A DNA stretch of 41,205 nucleotides from Acidobacteriaceae bacterium (lineage in GTDB: Bacteria; Acidobacteriota; Terriglobia; Terriglobales; Acidobacteriaceae). Location of the stretch: the NCBI GenBank assembly GCA_903642265.1, contig CAHJWN010000033.1:1-41205 (forward strand), in the 5' to 3' direction. How positions within the stretch are numbered: the stretch's first letter is position 1; each line of letters begins with the position of its first letter. Positions 34,066-41,205 of the stretch are shown here, piece by piece. The notes below the pieces were generated by a model. That model was not told the origin of the DNA, ran no database searches, and was given only the letters and a program-made list of their open reading frames with translations. The position numbers and the translations under genes were made by a program.

Positions 34066-34455
34066 CTAGAGGCTGGGGAGCAGAGAGACGTGGGCGGCTA
34101 CGATGCGCCAGCCTTCTTCCATCCGAACCCAGACCTGAGATTGTCGTCCCTTGATGAGGCGGCCGTCCGGAGCGACGCGTTCAAACTCAAGCGTTATGCT
34201 GCCATGATCTTTGCCGAAAGTGACGATGTCGAGCCGCTTGACTGTGCGTGCGATGCCTGCTGATGGGCGAGAGGCGCGAAAGCTTTCCAGTTCCGCAGAG
34301 CCATAGAGGTTCTCTGAGACCCCAAAGCGCATGACGTTGGGTGCACTCCAGAACATGGCGTTGAGCGTGTCGACGTCGTTATGTACAAGCGCAGTTTCGT
34401 AGAGCGGATAGAGGGCAGCGAGTTCGGCGATGGTGACGGGATCATTGATAAGCAT
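34066..34455 (-). CDS. HpxZ/AtzH-like protein (DUF3225, NTF2-like fold)
   Basis: 129 residues from ATG 34455. It matches the HpxZ/AtzH family along its length: MLINDPVTIAELAALYPLYETALVHNDVDTLNAMFW at the N-terminus, RFGVSENLYG in the middle and GRQSQVWVRMEEGWRIVAAHVSLLP at the end. HpxZ is named from oxalurate/purine catabolism clusters and AtzH assists s-triazine breakdown, the latter reported to convert 1-carboxybiuret-type intermediates. No purine or triazine gene is near, so its substrate here is unknown. The frame is open to TTG 34494, but the conserved start is MLINDP. It converges with dgt across 31 nt and is divergent from the GH18 gene. Confidence 0.75.
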   Translation of the reverse strand: MLINDPVTIAELAALYPLYETALVHNDVDTLNAMFWSAPNVMRFGVSENLYGSAELESFRASRPSAGIARTVKRLDIVTFGKDHGSITLEFERVAPDGRLIKGRQSQVWVRMEEGWRIVAAHVSLLPSL

Positions 34456-34580
34456 TGGTCTCGTTATGGTGCGGTAGAAGTCAGCTGAGTGCAAGATGGT
34501 TCGGTGTTGACCTAAGGCGTCAGGTATCTTGCAAACGCCGATGAGGGTTCAATTTGCGAGATACTGCGATAGGAGATTCC

Positions 34581-35663
34581 ATGAGAAGAATAAGTTTGAT
34601 TGCTGTATGCGTGTTGGGGCTGACCTGTGGCGTAGCGACGGTGCAAATAGCCGTAGCGCAAGTAGCCGGTGCAGAAGTAAAGACGCGAACCGAGTTCTGG
34701 ATGGGCAATGGGCTGGCATCGGTCGAATCTTTTATGGCGCACAAAGACAAGATCGACATCATCTCGCCGACCTGGTACCAGATCGACGCGACCGGACTGG
34801 TCACAGGCGAGCCTCAGCCTGTAGTGCTAAAGGCTGCTAAAGCGGCTCACCTGACGATCATTCCGCTCTTCGCGCTGTTCGATCACGTCAAGGCGCACCA
34901 GTTGATGAATGACGAGAAGGCGCAGGATGCAATGAACCAGGCCTTCATCCGCGAGTGCAAAGAGAATGGCTACGACGGCATCAACTATGACGTTGAAGAC
35001 GTTATGTGGACGGACCGCGACGCGCTGTCGGCGATGGTGAAGAAAACTGCCGACCTGCTGCACAAAGAGCACCTCCTCGTGCAGATCGATGTAGTGCCGA
35101 ATGCTCCTGGACACGCTGGCGAGACGGCGTTCGGGAAGTGGATCTTTGAGGAGTGGCGCGGTGGCTATGATCTGAAAGCGCTGAGTGACGCTGTAGACAC
35201 GCTGTGCCTGATGACGTACGACCAGAACACGCACTGGACGACTCCAGGGCCAGTTGGCGGATGGATCTGGACGAAACAGAACCTGGACTACGCTCTGAAG
35301 GTAGTGCCAAAGGAGAAACTGTCGCTGGGCATCTCGCTTTATGGATATCGGTGGTACACGGGTGACCCTGGATTGGACAAGGCGGAGAAGAAGCCGAACC
35401 CGACGGCCGACTACATCTCGTATCCCACCACGATGAACCTGCGGGACACGTACGGCGGCAGGGAGCAATGGGACGAAGAGGATCACGCACCGTGGTTCTA
35501 TATCTACCGTGACCAGATGCGGGAGTGGTTCTTCTACACGAACAAGCGCGCGTTCAACGACCGCTACATATTGGCAAAAGGCAGCGGGTTATCAGGCATC
35601 TGCATGTGGGTTTTGGGAGAAGAGGATCCGGCAATTTGGTCGGTGTTGCCCAGCCACAAGTAA
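34581..35663 (+). CDS. Exported glycoside hydrolase family 18-type protein
   Basis: 360 residues from ATG 34581, with AGGAGA (34571-34576) just upstream. A Sec signal (ISLIAVCVLGLTCGVATVQIAVA) precedes a TIM-barrel of the GH18 class. YDGINYDVED (131-140) fits the DGxDxDxE catalytic motif, with Asn in the permitted third position and Glu139 as acid. LCLMTYDQNTHW (strand 6) and LSLGISLYGYRW also match. The sequence resembles the YaaH/spore-cortex and chitinase-like subgroup, so the target may be peptidoglycan or another N-acetylglucosamine polymer, but the substrate is inferred. The stop lies one base from the stop of the convergent gene. It has no accessory carbohydrate-binding module. Confidence 0.82.
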   Translation: MRRISLIAVCVLGLTCGVATVQIAVAQVAGAEVKTRTEFWMGNGLASVESFMAHKDKIDIISPTWYQIDATGLVTGEPQPVVLKAAKAAHLTIIPLFALFDHVKAHQLMNDEKAQDAMNQAFIRECKENGYDGINYDVEDVMWTDRDALSAMVKKTADLLHKEHLLVQIDVVPNAPGHAGETAFGKWIFEEWRGGYDLKALSDAVDTLCLMTYDQNTHWTTPGPVGGWIWTKQNLDYALKVVPKEKLSLGISLYGYRWYTGDPGLDKAEKKPNPTADYISYPTTMNLRDTYGGREQWDEEDHAPWFYIYRDQMREWFFYTNKRAFNDRYILAKGSGLSGICMWVLGEEDPAIWSVLPSHK

Positions 35664-35664
35664 G

Positions 35665-36573
35665 CTATTGCGTAGGTAGGAGTCTCGCGTCGGAGTGGGT
35701 CTTTTCGAAGTCTCGATTGACCGCATTGATCGTGATGTCGCGGCTGAAAAAGAAGAGAACATGCAACTTGAACTCTGTGCCGAAGCTGACAGGAAACCAG
35801 ACACCATCTGGCTGCGGCGCATAGACCACGGTAAAGCCAAGCCCAGGAACATTTGTCCCCAGGAGCGTGCGGACGGCAAAGGGCACCTTCCGTGACATCT
35901 CGGTGCGGACGATCACAGGCTGGAAGGACTCGGTGTCAATGTAGGCGTCGCCCTTCCAGCCAAAATCGTCCTTTACTTTGGGCTGGAAGATGACGTGGAA
36001 GACGTCGCGATCGTTGAGGTGCTCCTGGCCCACTAGGCGGAAAAGATAGTCGGACTGATCTTTCGAGCTGAGAGGAAAGAGGCGGGTGTCAATGCCGTCC
36101 TTTGATTTGTCGTCGCGAGTGAGATTGCCACGCATGTTCTCGACTAGATCGCGATCCATGTCGTTTTCACTATCGATTGTGATGGAGTCACTGCTTGTTT
36201 CACTCTGATTGCCGTTGTGTTTTGTGTCTGGCAAATGGGTGTAGATGATGTACTTGCCTGCGTGCAGGAGCTTGCCATCGAGCTTGATCAGGTCGGCGTG
36301 GGTGCCATTCTCAGCGGGGGTTATGCGGGACTCGGTCGTCTCCTCGCACCTGACAGTGTGGCCTTTGCGGGACACCACCCTCGCGTGCTGAACGTAGACG
36401 TATTGGCGACGCGCAGCCTCGGCATGATCCTGGTTAGTGGCGACTTTGGCCATGATTGCTTCTGCCGTCAAAGGCTGCTGTTGGGCAGGTAAAGACAGCA
36501 CGGCAGGCACAAGGGTCAACAGCCACAAAGAACGCATGAGCAGGATTACGCAGCGCGTTCGAGAGAAGTTCAC
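35665..36573 (-). CDS. Exported protein of unknown function
   Basis: 302 residues. It begins with a signal-like region (CVILLMRSLWLLTLVPAVLSLPAQ); GTG 36573 is used, but ATG 36537 would give a more usual signal peptide. The mature part starts with a short helix (TAEAIMAKVATNQDHAEAARRQYVYVQHARVV), then many beta strands, including DVFHVIFQPKVKDD..WKGDAYIDTESFQPVIVRTEMSR and GVWFPVSFGTEF. This strand order is reminiscent of the LolA/outer-membrane lipoprotein-sorting fold, in which a curved sheet carries lipid, but no confident family match can be made by eye. It has no catalytic motif and no repeats. The convergent neighbour is the GH18 gene. The PBP gene lies upstream on the same strand, 98 nt away behind hairpins. 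Confidence 0.6.
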   Translation of the reverse strand: MNFSRTRCVILLMRSLWLLTLVPAVLSLPAQQQPLTAEAIMAKVATNQDHAEAARRQYVYVQHARVVSRKGHTVRCEETTESRITPAENGTHADLIKLDGKLLHAGKYIIYTHLPDTKHNGNQSETSSDSITIDSENDMDRDLVENMRGNLTRDDKSKDGIDTRLFPLSSKDQSDYLFRLVGQEHLNDRDVFHVIFQPKVKDDFGWKGDAYIDTESFQPVIVRTEMSRKVPFAVRTLLGTNVPGLGFTVVYAPQPDGVWFPVSFGTEFKLHVLFFFSRDITINAVNRDFEKTHSDARLLPTQ

Positions 36574-36608
36574 TCCGAACCGGATGCGCTTTCCTGGCTC
36601 GTTAGCCT

Positions 36609-36668
36609 CCGTACTCCTGAACGAGTCAGGAGGGTGAAGTACGGGCGCTTTAGCGCACTACGAAGTGC
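36609..36668. repeat. Cluster of nested and alternative hairpins between the PBP gene and its downstream neighbour
   Basis: CCGTAC (36609-36614) pairs with GTACGG (36639-36644). Nested inside, TCCTGA (36615-36620) pairs with TCAGGA (36626-36631) around ACGAG. Next to it GCGC (36645-36648) pairs with GCGC (36653-36656), and GCACT (36655-36659) pairs with AGTGC (36664-36668). The last two share bases 36655-36656, so they are mutually exclusive. No T-run follows on the minus strand. It may be a processing or stability element, or a copy of a dispersed palindromic repeat. Confidence 0.5.
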
Positions 36669-36671
36669 CCC

Positions 36672-39182
36672 CTACTGCGGAGGGTCAGGATCCGGTGGCG
36701 CCTTCGGCTTCTTGTCTCCGGTAAACAGGCGCTTGAAGATGTTTTTCTTAGGTGGTTCAGGGGATGGAAGGTCGGGAGCGGCGTTGCCGTCCGTGTTCGG
36801 CGATTGGTTTGGGGATTCGGAGTGGTCACCGCCCATACCGAAGATGCGCTGAAGGAAGTTCGGCCCGCTCTCGCCCATGTGGCTGCAGGTGCTTTGCGGG
36901 ACGGTTCCACTGAGGAAGGCTGCGCTGTAGTCGTTTGGGCAGGTGTCGTCTGCGGGCAAGCCGCTTTGCTTATCGACGCGGACAGTGGTGATCCCTTCTG
37001 GCGCAGAAAATGACCGGACATCTGAGTATTGTGGAAGCTTCGTGGCGCGGTTCATGAACTCCGCCCACAGTGGAGCAGCGGCCTGTGCGCCCTGCAGATT
37101 AATGTTGGAGTAGTCGTCATTGCCAACCCAGATGATGCAGATCAGATTGGATGTGTAACCAGCGAACCATGCGTCATGAGAGGTGCCGGTTTTGCCGGCC
37201 GCTGGAGCAGTAAAGCCATGGCTGCGTACGACTGAAGCGGTGCCGCGAGCGATGACACCTTCCATGAGAGACTGGGTCAAAAAAGCCACGCGCGGATCGA
37301 CGATTTGCTTCGCTTCCGGAGCGAAGTCTGCCACGATGTCGCCGTTGGTGTTGCGAACGCTGGCGAGTGCCCACGGAACCAAGTGGACGCCATTATTAGC
37401 GAATGTGGTGTATGCCCCGGCCATGTCGATTGGTGTTGCGTTGTATGTTCCGATTGCTACGGACGGGGTCGCGCGAGCGTTGACGATGCCAGCAGATCGT
37501 GCGAGCGCCGCGACATTTTCGTATCCGACTTTCTGTGCGAGTGCAATCGTGGCTATGTTGAGCGAGTGGGCAAGAGCGTCGGCAGCTGTAACCATGCCTG
37601 GGTACTCGCCGCGTTCAAAGTTGCTGGGTATGTAGGACTGACCGTTGGTGCCGAAGTCCTGCGGATCGTCATTGAGGCGTGTGATGGGCGTAAAGACGCC
37701 GCCATCATCCAGCGTAGTGCCTTGAAGCGTTGTATTAAAGGCTGTAGCGTAAACGAAAGGCTTAAAGATGGATCCGGTTGGACGTTCCGACACGGCGTGG
37801 TCCAGCTGAGAGTTGCCGTAGTTACGACCGCCAACAAGGGCGAGTATCTGTCCGGTATGGGGATCGACGGCGACAAGTGCGACCTGGGGGTAACTAACGG
37901 GGCCGCCAGACTTCCGGTGTAGCTTGCGCACCAACTCGTCGACATTTTTCATGCCGGCTTCGACTGCCTCTGTGGCGACACGTTGGAGATCAGGGTCAAG
38001 CGAAGTGTAGATGCGTAAGCTTTGGCTGCCGAGGTCCTGCTCGCCGAGGCGTTGAACGAGTTGGTCATGCACAAGGTCAACGAAGTAAGGTGCTTCGTTG
38101 GACTCGACATTAGGTGGTACAAGGCGGAGTGCTTCGGCTTTGGCACGGGAGGCTTCAGATGCGGTGATGGCGCCAGTCTCAACCATCGAGTCGAGGACTA
38201 GATTGCGGCGCTCGACAGCGCGTTCAGGGTGGCGATAAGGATTACGGAAGCTGGGGTTTTGGAAGAGTGCGGCAAGGGTGGCTGTCTGGGCAAGATCAAG
38301 CTGATTCAGGTTCTTCCCGAAGAAGGTCTCAGCTGCCTCGCCGACGCCGTTGATCTCGAAGCTGCCCTGGTGGCCGAGGTTCATCTCGTTGACGTACATC
38401 TCGAAGAGCTGTTGCTTGTTGAATCGAGATTCAAGTTGGAAGGTAATAATAAGCTCAATAAGCTTCCGCTTATAACTTTTCTCTGGCGAAAGAAAAATGT
38501 TCTTGGCGAGCTGCTGCGTGAGTGTCGACCCACCGCAAGCTTTATGGCCGCTGAACAGATCTGTAGCGGCACACTTCATCAGGCGGAGATAGTTGACGCC
38601 GCCATGCTCGAAGAAACGTCGATCCTCGATCGCGGTGACGGCCTGGACCACACGTGGTGGAATGTCGGCGTAGGCGACGATGCGCCGTTTGCTGCGGGAT
38701 TTCCCGGTGGAGAGAGCGGTGATGAGTTGTGGCTCGAGTTTGTAGCCCTCAAGTGAAGCACCGTTATCGGCAGTTATCGAGGTGACAACGCCATCTGTTG
38801 TGGCGATAGTGGCGCCATCGGTGGAATGGAAGGATTGGACCCCCGGCTTGATCTGGATGGTATCGCCGGCAAGCTGGTAGGTGCCGAGCTGAGGGGTGGA
38901 GTTATAGCCTGCAGCTCGCAACTCGGATGCAATGGATGTGGCTGTGAGCTTCTGGCCAGGACGAACTTCCTTTGAGCCTGACAAAATTTGCGCACTGTTC
39001 GCGAACAGCGGGCCGGCAGCAAGACGTTCATCGACTACTTTTTCATACTTGAAGTAGAAGTATGAAAAGACGCTGCCGAAGATGATCAGTCCGACGAGGA
39101 CTATGAGCAGAAGGCCGCGCAGCAGGCTTCCGCCGAAGGTGCTACGTGATGTGGACTTGCCGAGTTTGATCTTTACGGGCAT
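36672..39182 (-). CDS. Class A penicillin-binding protein (bifunctional transglycosylase/transpeptidase, PBP1b-like)
   Basis: 836 residues. One N-terminal membrane helix (about 20-45) is followed by a UB2H-like region (about 60-150, LGTYQLAGDTIQIKPG), then a GT51 glycosyltransferase domain (about 165-345) with Glu186 in AIEDRRFFEHGG, GGSTLTQQLAKNIFLS and KRKLIELI. The transpeptidase domain (about 430-740) has Ser471 in SIFKP, Ser540-Leu-Asn, and KTGTS at 664-668. The tail of about 90 residues is rich in Pro and Asp (low complexity). It polymerises and cross-links peptidoglycan at the inner membrane. The UB2H-like region suggests the PBP1b group, whose members are stimulated by an outer-membrane lipoprotein. 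It starts 3 nt after the proS stop, so both are co-transcribed. A pair of cysteines near the end (DDTCPND, QSTCSHM) might form a disulfide. Confidence 0.9.
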   Translation of the reverse strand: MPVKIKLGKSTSRSTFGGSLLRGLLLIVLVGLIIFGSVFSYFYFKYEKVVDERLAAGPLFANSAQILSGSKEVRPGQKLTATSIASELRAAGYNSTPQLGTYQLAGDTIQIKPGVQSFHSTDGATIATTDGVVTSITADNGASLEGYKLEPQLITALSTGKSRSKRRIVAYADIPPRVVQAVTAIEDRRFFEHGGVNYLRLMKCAATDLFSGHKACGGSTLTQQLAKNIFLSPEKSYKRKLIELIITFQLESRFNKQQLFEMYVNEMNLGHQGSFEINGVGEAAETFFGKNLNQLDLAQTATLAALFQNPSFRNPYRHPERAVERRNLVLDSMVETGAITASEASRAKAEALRLVPPNVESNEAPYFVDLVHDQLVQRLGEQDLGSQSLRIYTSLDPDLQRVATEAVEAGMKNVDELVRKLHRKSGGPVSYPQVALVAVDPHTGQILALVGGRNYGNSQLDHAVSERPTGSIFKPFVYATAFNTTLQGTTLDDGGVFTPITRLNDDPQDFGTNGQSYIPSNFERGEYPGMVTAADALAHSLNIATIALAQKVGYENVAALARSAGIVNARATPSVAIGTYNATPIDMAGAYTTFANNGVHLVPWALASVRNTNGDIVADFAPEAKQIVDPRVAFLTQSLMEGVIARGTASVVRSHGFTAPAAGKTGTSHDAWFAGYTSNLICIIWVGNDDYSNINLQGAQAAAPLWAEFMNRATKLPQYSDVRSFSAPEGITTVRVDKQSGLPADDTCPNDYSAAFLSGTVPQSTCSHMGESGPNFLQRIFGMGGDHSESPNQSPNTDGNAAPDLPSPEPPKKNIFKRLFTGDKKPKAPPDPDPPQ

Positions 39183-39185
39183 ACG

Positions 39186-41027
39186 TTATGAGTTAGACGT
39201 AAGTGCGGGTCCAGCTTTTAGGAGCAAAGTTTGCAGGCTGTCAGTGACGTCGATGATTGCGATCTCGTGGGTGAGGCCGCTGAGTCGGTCGACGAGTTCA
39301 ATGATGCCGTCAGCGACCTTCTTGCCAACGTTGATACGAAAAGGGACGCCAATCATCTCAGAGTCCTTGAATTTGACCCCGGCACGCTCGTCGCGATCAT
39401 CAAGCAGAACATCGAATCCACCGGCTGCCAGGTTGGCGGCAATCATTTCGCCAGCCGCGAGCAGATCCGAATCTTTGACATTCGTAATCGTGACGACGAC
39501 TTCGTAGGGTGCGATGGAAGGCGGTAACGCGTAGGTTTCAGCCGCGGGACGCGCATCAGGTGACGATGCGAAACTCTTGGCAGAGGTTTCGATTGCTGCG
39601 GTAAGAATACGTTCGATACCGATGCCGTAGGAGCCCATAATAGGCGTGCTTTCTTTGCCGTCCTTGTTCAGGACGCTGGCGTGCATGGATTCGGTGTATC
39701 TGCGGCCCAGCTTGAAGATATGGCCGATCTCCATGGCTTTGCCGAGCTTGAGCGGAGTTCCACAAATCGGGCAGCCTTCCCCTTCATTGATTGAGCGGAT
39801 ATCGGCAGTGAGGGTCGGCTTGAAATCGCGCGTAGGTGTCACACGCAGCAGGTGGTACTCGGCCTTGTTCGCCCCGGCGATGAGATTGGAACGCCCTTCG
39901 AGGGATTTGTCCAGGATGACGAGTGTGCCCGGCTTCCTGGGATGCGGAGCGGCGGCAACTCCGATTGGACCCAGGTACCCGGGTGGTGCGTTAAAGGTGG
40001 AGACGATCTCCTCGGGAGTCATGGGCCGGAGGTCGCCCGCGCCGGCGAGTGCGGCCAACTTGGCTTCATTGAGCTGGTGATCGCCACGCAGAAAAGCGAC
40101 GATGGCGCGGGATTTTCCAGATTTAGCGTGCTCAGATGCTGGTAGATCCAGCATGTAAGCCATGGTCTTTATCTGTGAATGCGGCAGTGCACTCAGGAAT
40201 GCGCCAACCTCCTCAATGGTGCGCTGACCGGGCGTGTGGATCAGCTCTGGCAAACCTTCTCCAGGCAGCTCTTCGACAGTCATCAGCTGCGAGGTGGCCT
40301 TCTCGAGATTGGCGGCGTAGTGGCAGTTTGGGCAGCTTGCGATGAGGTCCTCACCAGCTTCGGTGTAGACCATGAACTCCTGCGATTGCGAGCCGCCCAT
40401 GGCACCGGAATCAGCTTCGACGGCGACGTACTCAAGCCCGCAGCGATCAAAGATGCGGCGATACGTGCGATCGTGCTTCTCGTAGCTGGCATCCAGACCT
40501 GCATCGTCAATATCGAAGGAGTATGCGTCCTTCATAAGAAACTGGCGAACGCGGAGCAGGCCCGACTTGGGACGGGGTTCGTCGCGAAACTTAGTCTGGA
40601 TCTGATACCAGATTTGTGGCAGCTGTTTGTAGCTTCGCAGCTCGCTGCGAGCGATATCTGTCATCACTTCTTCATGGGTCATGCCGAGACAAAGTTCCGC
40701 GCCCTTGCGGTCTTTCAGGCGGAACATGTTGTCGCCCATGATGCTCCAACGTCCGCTTGCCTCCCAGATTTCTTTGGGATGAATGGTTGGCAGCAGGAAC
40801 TCCTGACCGATGGTGTCCATTTCTTCGCGAACTATGGCGACAACCTTATTGATCGACCTCTGGCCAAGCGGGAGATAGCTGTAAATTCCCGCTCCAAGCT
40901 GGCGAATGTAGCCCCCACGCAGGAGAAGTTTGTGGCTGGCAACTTCAGCGTCAGTGGGAGCCTCTCGCAAGGTGGGGATGAAGAGCCGCGACCATCGGTG
41001 AACCACGTTCCGGTTTGATTGCTGCAT
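39186..41027 (-). CDS. proS: Prolyl-tRNA synthetase, bacterial type
   Basis: 613 residues from ATG 41027. Class II synthetase motif 1 is in [26 protein letters not shown]; motif 2 lies around [32 protein letters not shown]; motif 3 is [11 protein letters not shown]. Between motifs 2 and 3 is the bacterial editing insertion (about 230-400, [12 protein letters not shown]..., [27 protein letters not shown]), which hydrolyses Ala-tRNA(Pro). The C-terminal anticodon-binding domain ([18 protein letters not shown]) is complete. It charges tRNA(Pro) in the cytoplasm. The frame is open 54 codons upstream, but family proteins begin near [22 protein letters not shown], so 41027 is used. It is followed by the PBP gene after 3 nt. 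The upstream 178 bases (41028-41205) show no gene. Confidence 0.95.
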   Translation of the reverse strand: MQQSNRNVVHRWSRLFIPTLREAPTDAEVASHKLLLRGGYIRQLGAGIYSYLPLGQRSINKVVAIVREEMDTIGQEFLLPTIHPKEIWEASGRWSIMGDNMFRLKDRKGAELCLGMTHEEVMTDIARSELRSYKQLPQIWYQIQTKFRDEPRPKSGLLRVRQFLMKDAYSFDIDDAGLDASYEKHDRTYRRIFDRCGLEYVAVEADSGAMGGSQSQEFMVYTEAGEDLIASCPNCHYAANLEKATSQLMTVEELPGEGLPELIHTPGQRTIEEVGAFLSALPHSQIKTMAYMLDLPASEHAKSGKSRAIVAFLRGDHQLNEAKLAALAGAGDLRPMTPEEIVSTFNAPPGYLGPIGVAAAPHPRKPGTLVILDKSLEGRSNLIAGANKAEYHLLRVTPTRDFKPTLTADIRSINEGEGCPICGTPLKLGKAMEIGHIFKLGRRYTESMHASVLNKDGKESTPIMGSYGIGIERILTAAIETSAKSFASSPDARPAAETYALPPSIAPYEVVVTITNVKDSDLLAAGEMIAANLAAGGFDVLLDDRDERAGVKFKDSEMIGVPFRINVGKKVADGIIELVDRLSGLTHEIAIIDVTDSLQTLLLKAGPALTSNS

Positions 41028-41205
41028 GTGCTGAGAGAAGACCTTTCGGGCCGCGCGTGATTTTTGAGTGCTGTACGAGTATTCTAACTTTTCTTGCGGG
41101 AGTAGTAGCCAGCTCAACGAACCACATGCCGTAGTCGGCCACCGGACATACAGTCGCTGAGTGATTGTAGTGGTCGGAAAAAGACGCAAGTCGTTGCCTG
41201 TATGT

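Overview
The window looks like chromosomal DNA of a free-living, probably soil-dwelling member of the Acidobacteriota (Terriglobia/Acidobacteriaceae type). This is an inference from gene content, not from a marker gene. The clues are a very large secreted protein with a sedolisin prodomain and Ig-like repeats, a caspase/TPR protein next to a DUF4384 protein, CarboxypepD_reg-type outer-membrane barrels, paired CRTAC1/ASPIC proteins, multihaem cytochromes and an HpxZ-like protein. The DNA is moderately GC-rich and densely coding. No rRNA, tRNA, CRISPR array, transposase or phage gene was seen.

Region 1 (1-6145): the 3' end of a thiolase gene and a long-chain acyl-CoA dehydrogenase (fatty-acid beta-oxidation), then a 1352-residue exported protein with a sedolisin prodomain, an S53 domain that seems to have lost its catalytic serine, and Ig-like repeats. 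Region 2 (6217-9922): a small methyltransferase convergent with a family 2 glycosyltransferase, and two exported proteins on the minus strand (a Big-1/proline-rich surface protein and a lipoprotein). Region 3 (10195-13716): a DUF4384 protein, a secreted caspase-PEGA-TPR protein and, convergent with them, a small membrane protein resembling the Pycsar effector PycTM.

Region 4 (13807-28957) is the most unusual part: a locus for redox chemistry with about 25 c-type haem sites. On the plus strand an outer-membrane barrel gene is followed 28 nt later by a decahaem cytochrome fused to an LVIVD-type beta-propeller, then an OsmC protein and a DUF4126 membrane protein. Convergent with these is a tight minus-strand operon: a NuoE-NuoF fusion (NADH/FMN module), a 763-residue iron-sulfur protein carrying two intact cyclic-nucleotide-binding domains, a cytochrome-b-like membrane protein, and a second, membrane-anchored decahaem cytochrome. 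Divergent from that operon, behind a recognisable sigma70-type promoter, lies a cytochrome c554-family protein with one CX4CH site. A simple reading is a cyclic-nucleotide-gated electron path from NADH across the inner membrane to periplasmic and possibly outer-membrane cytochromes. The acceptor is not identifiable from sequence.

Region 5 (29275-32846): two translationally coupled CRTAC1-like FG-GAP/ASPIC proteins, one with a Tat-like and one with a Sec-like signal. Region 6 (32889-41027): housekeeping and accessory genes, namely a dGTPase, an HpxZ/AtzH-like protein, a GH18-family protein, an exported protein of unknown function, a class A penicillin-binding protein and prolyl-tRNA synthetase (the last two separated by 3 nt).
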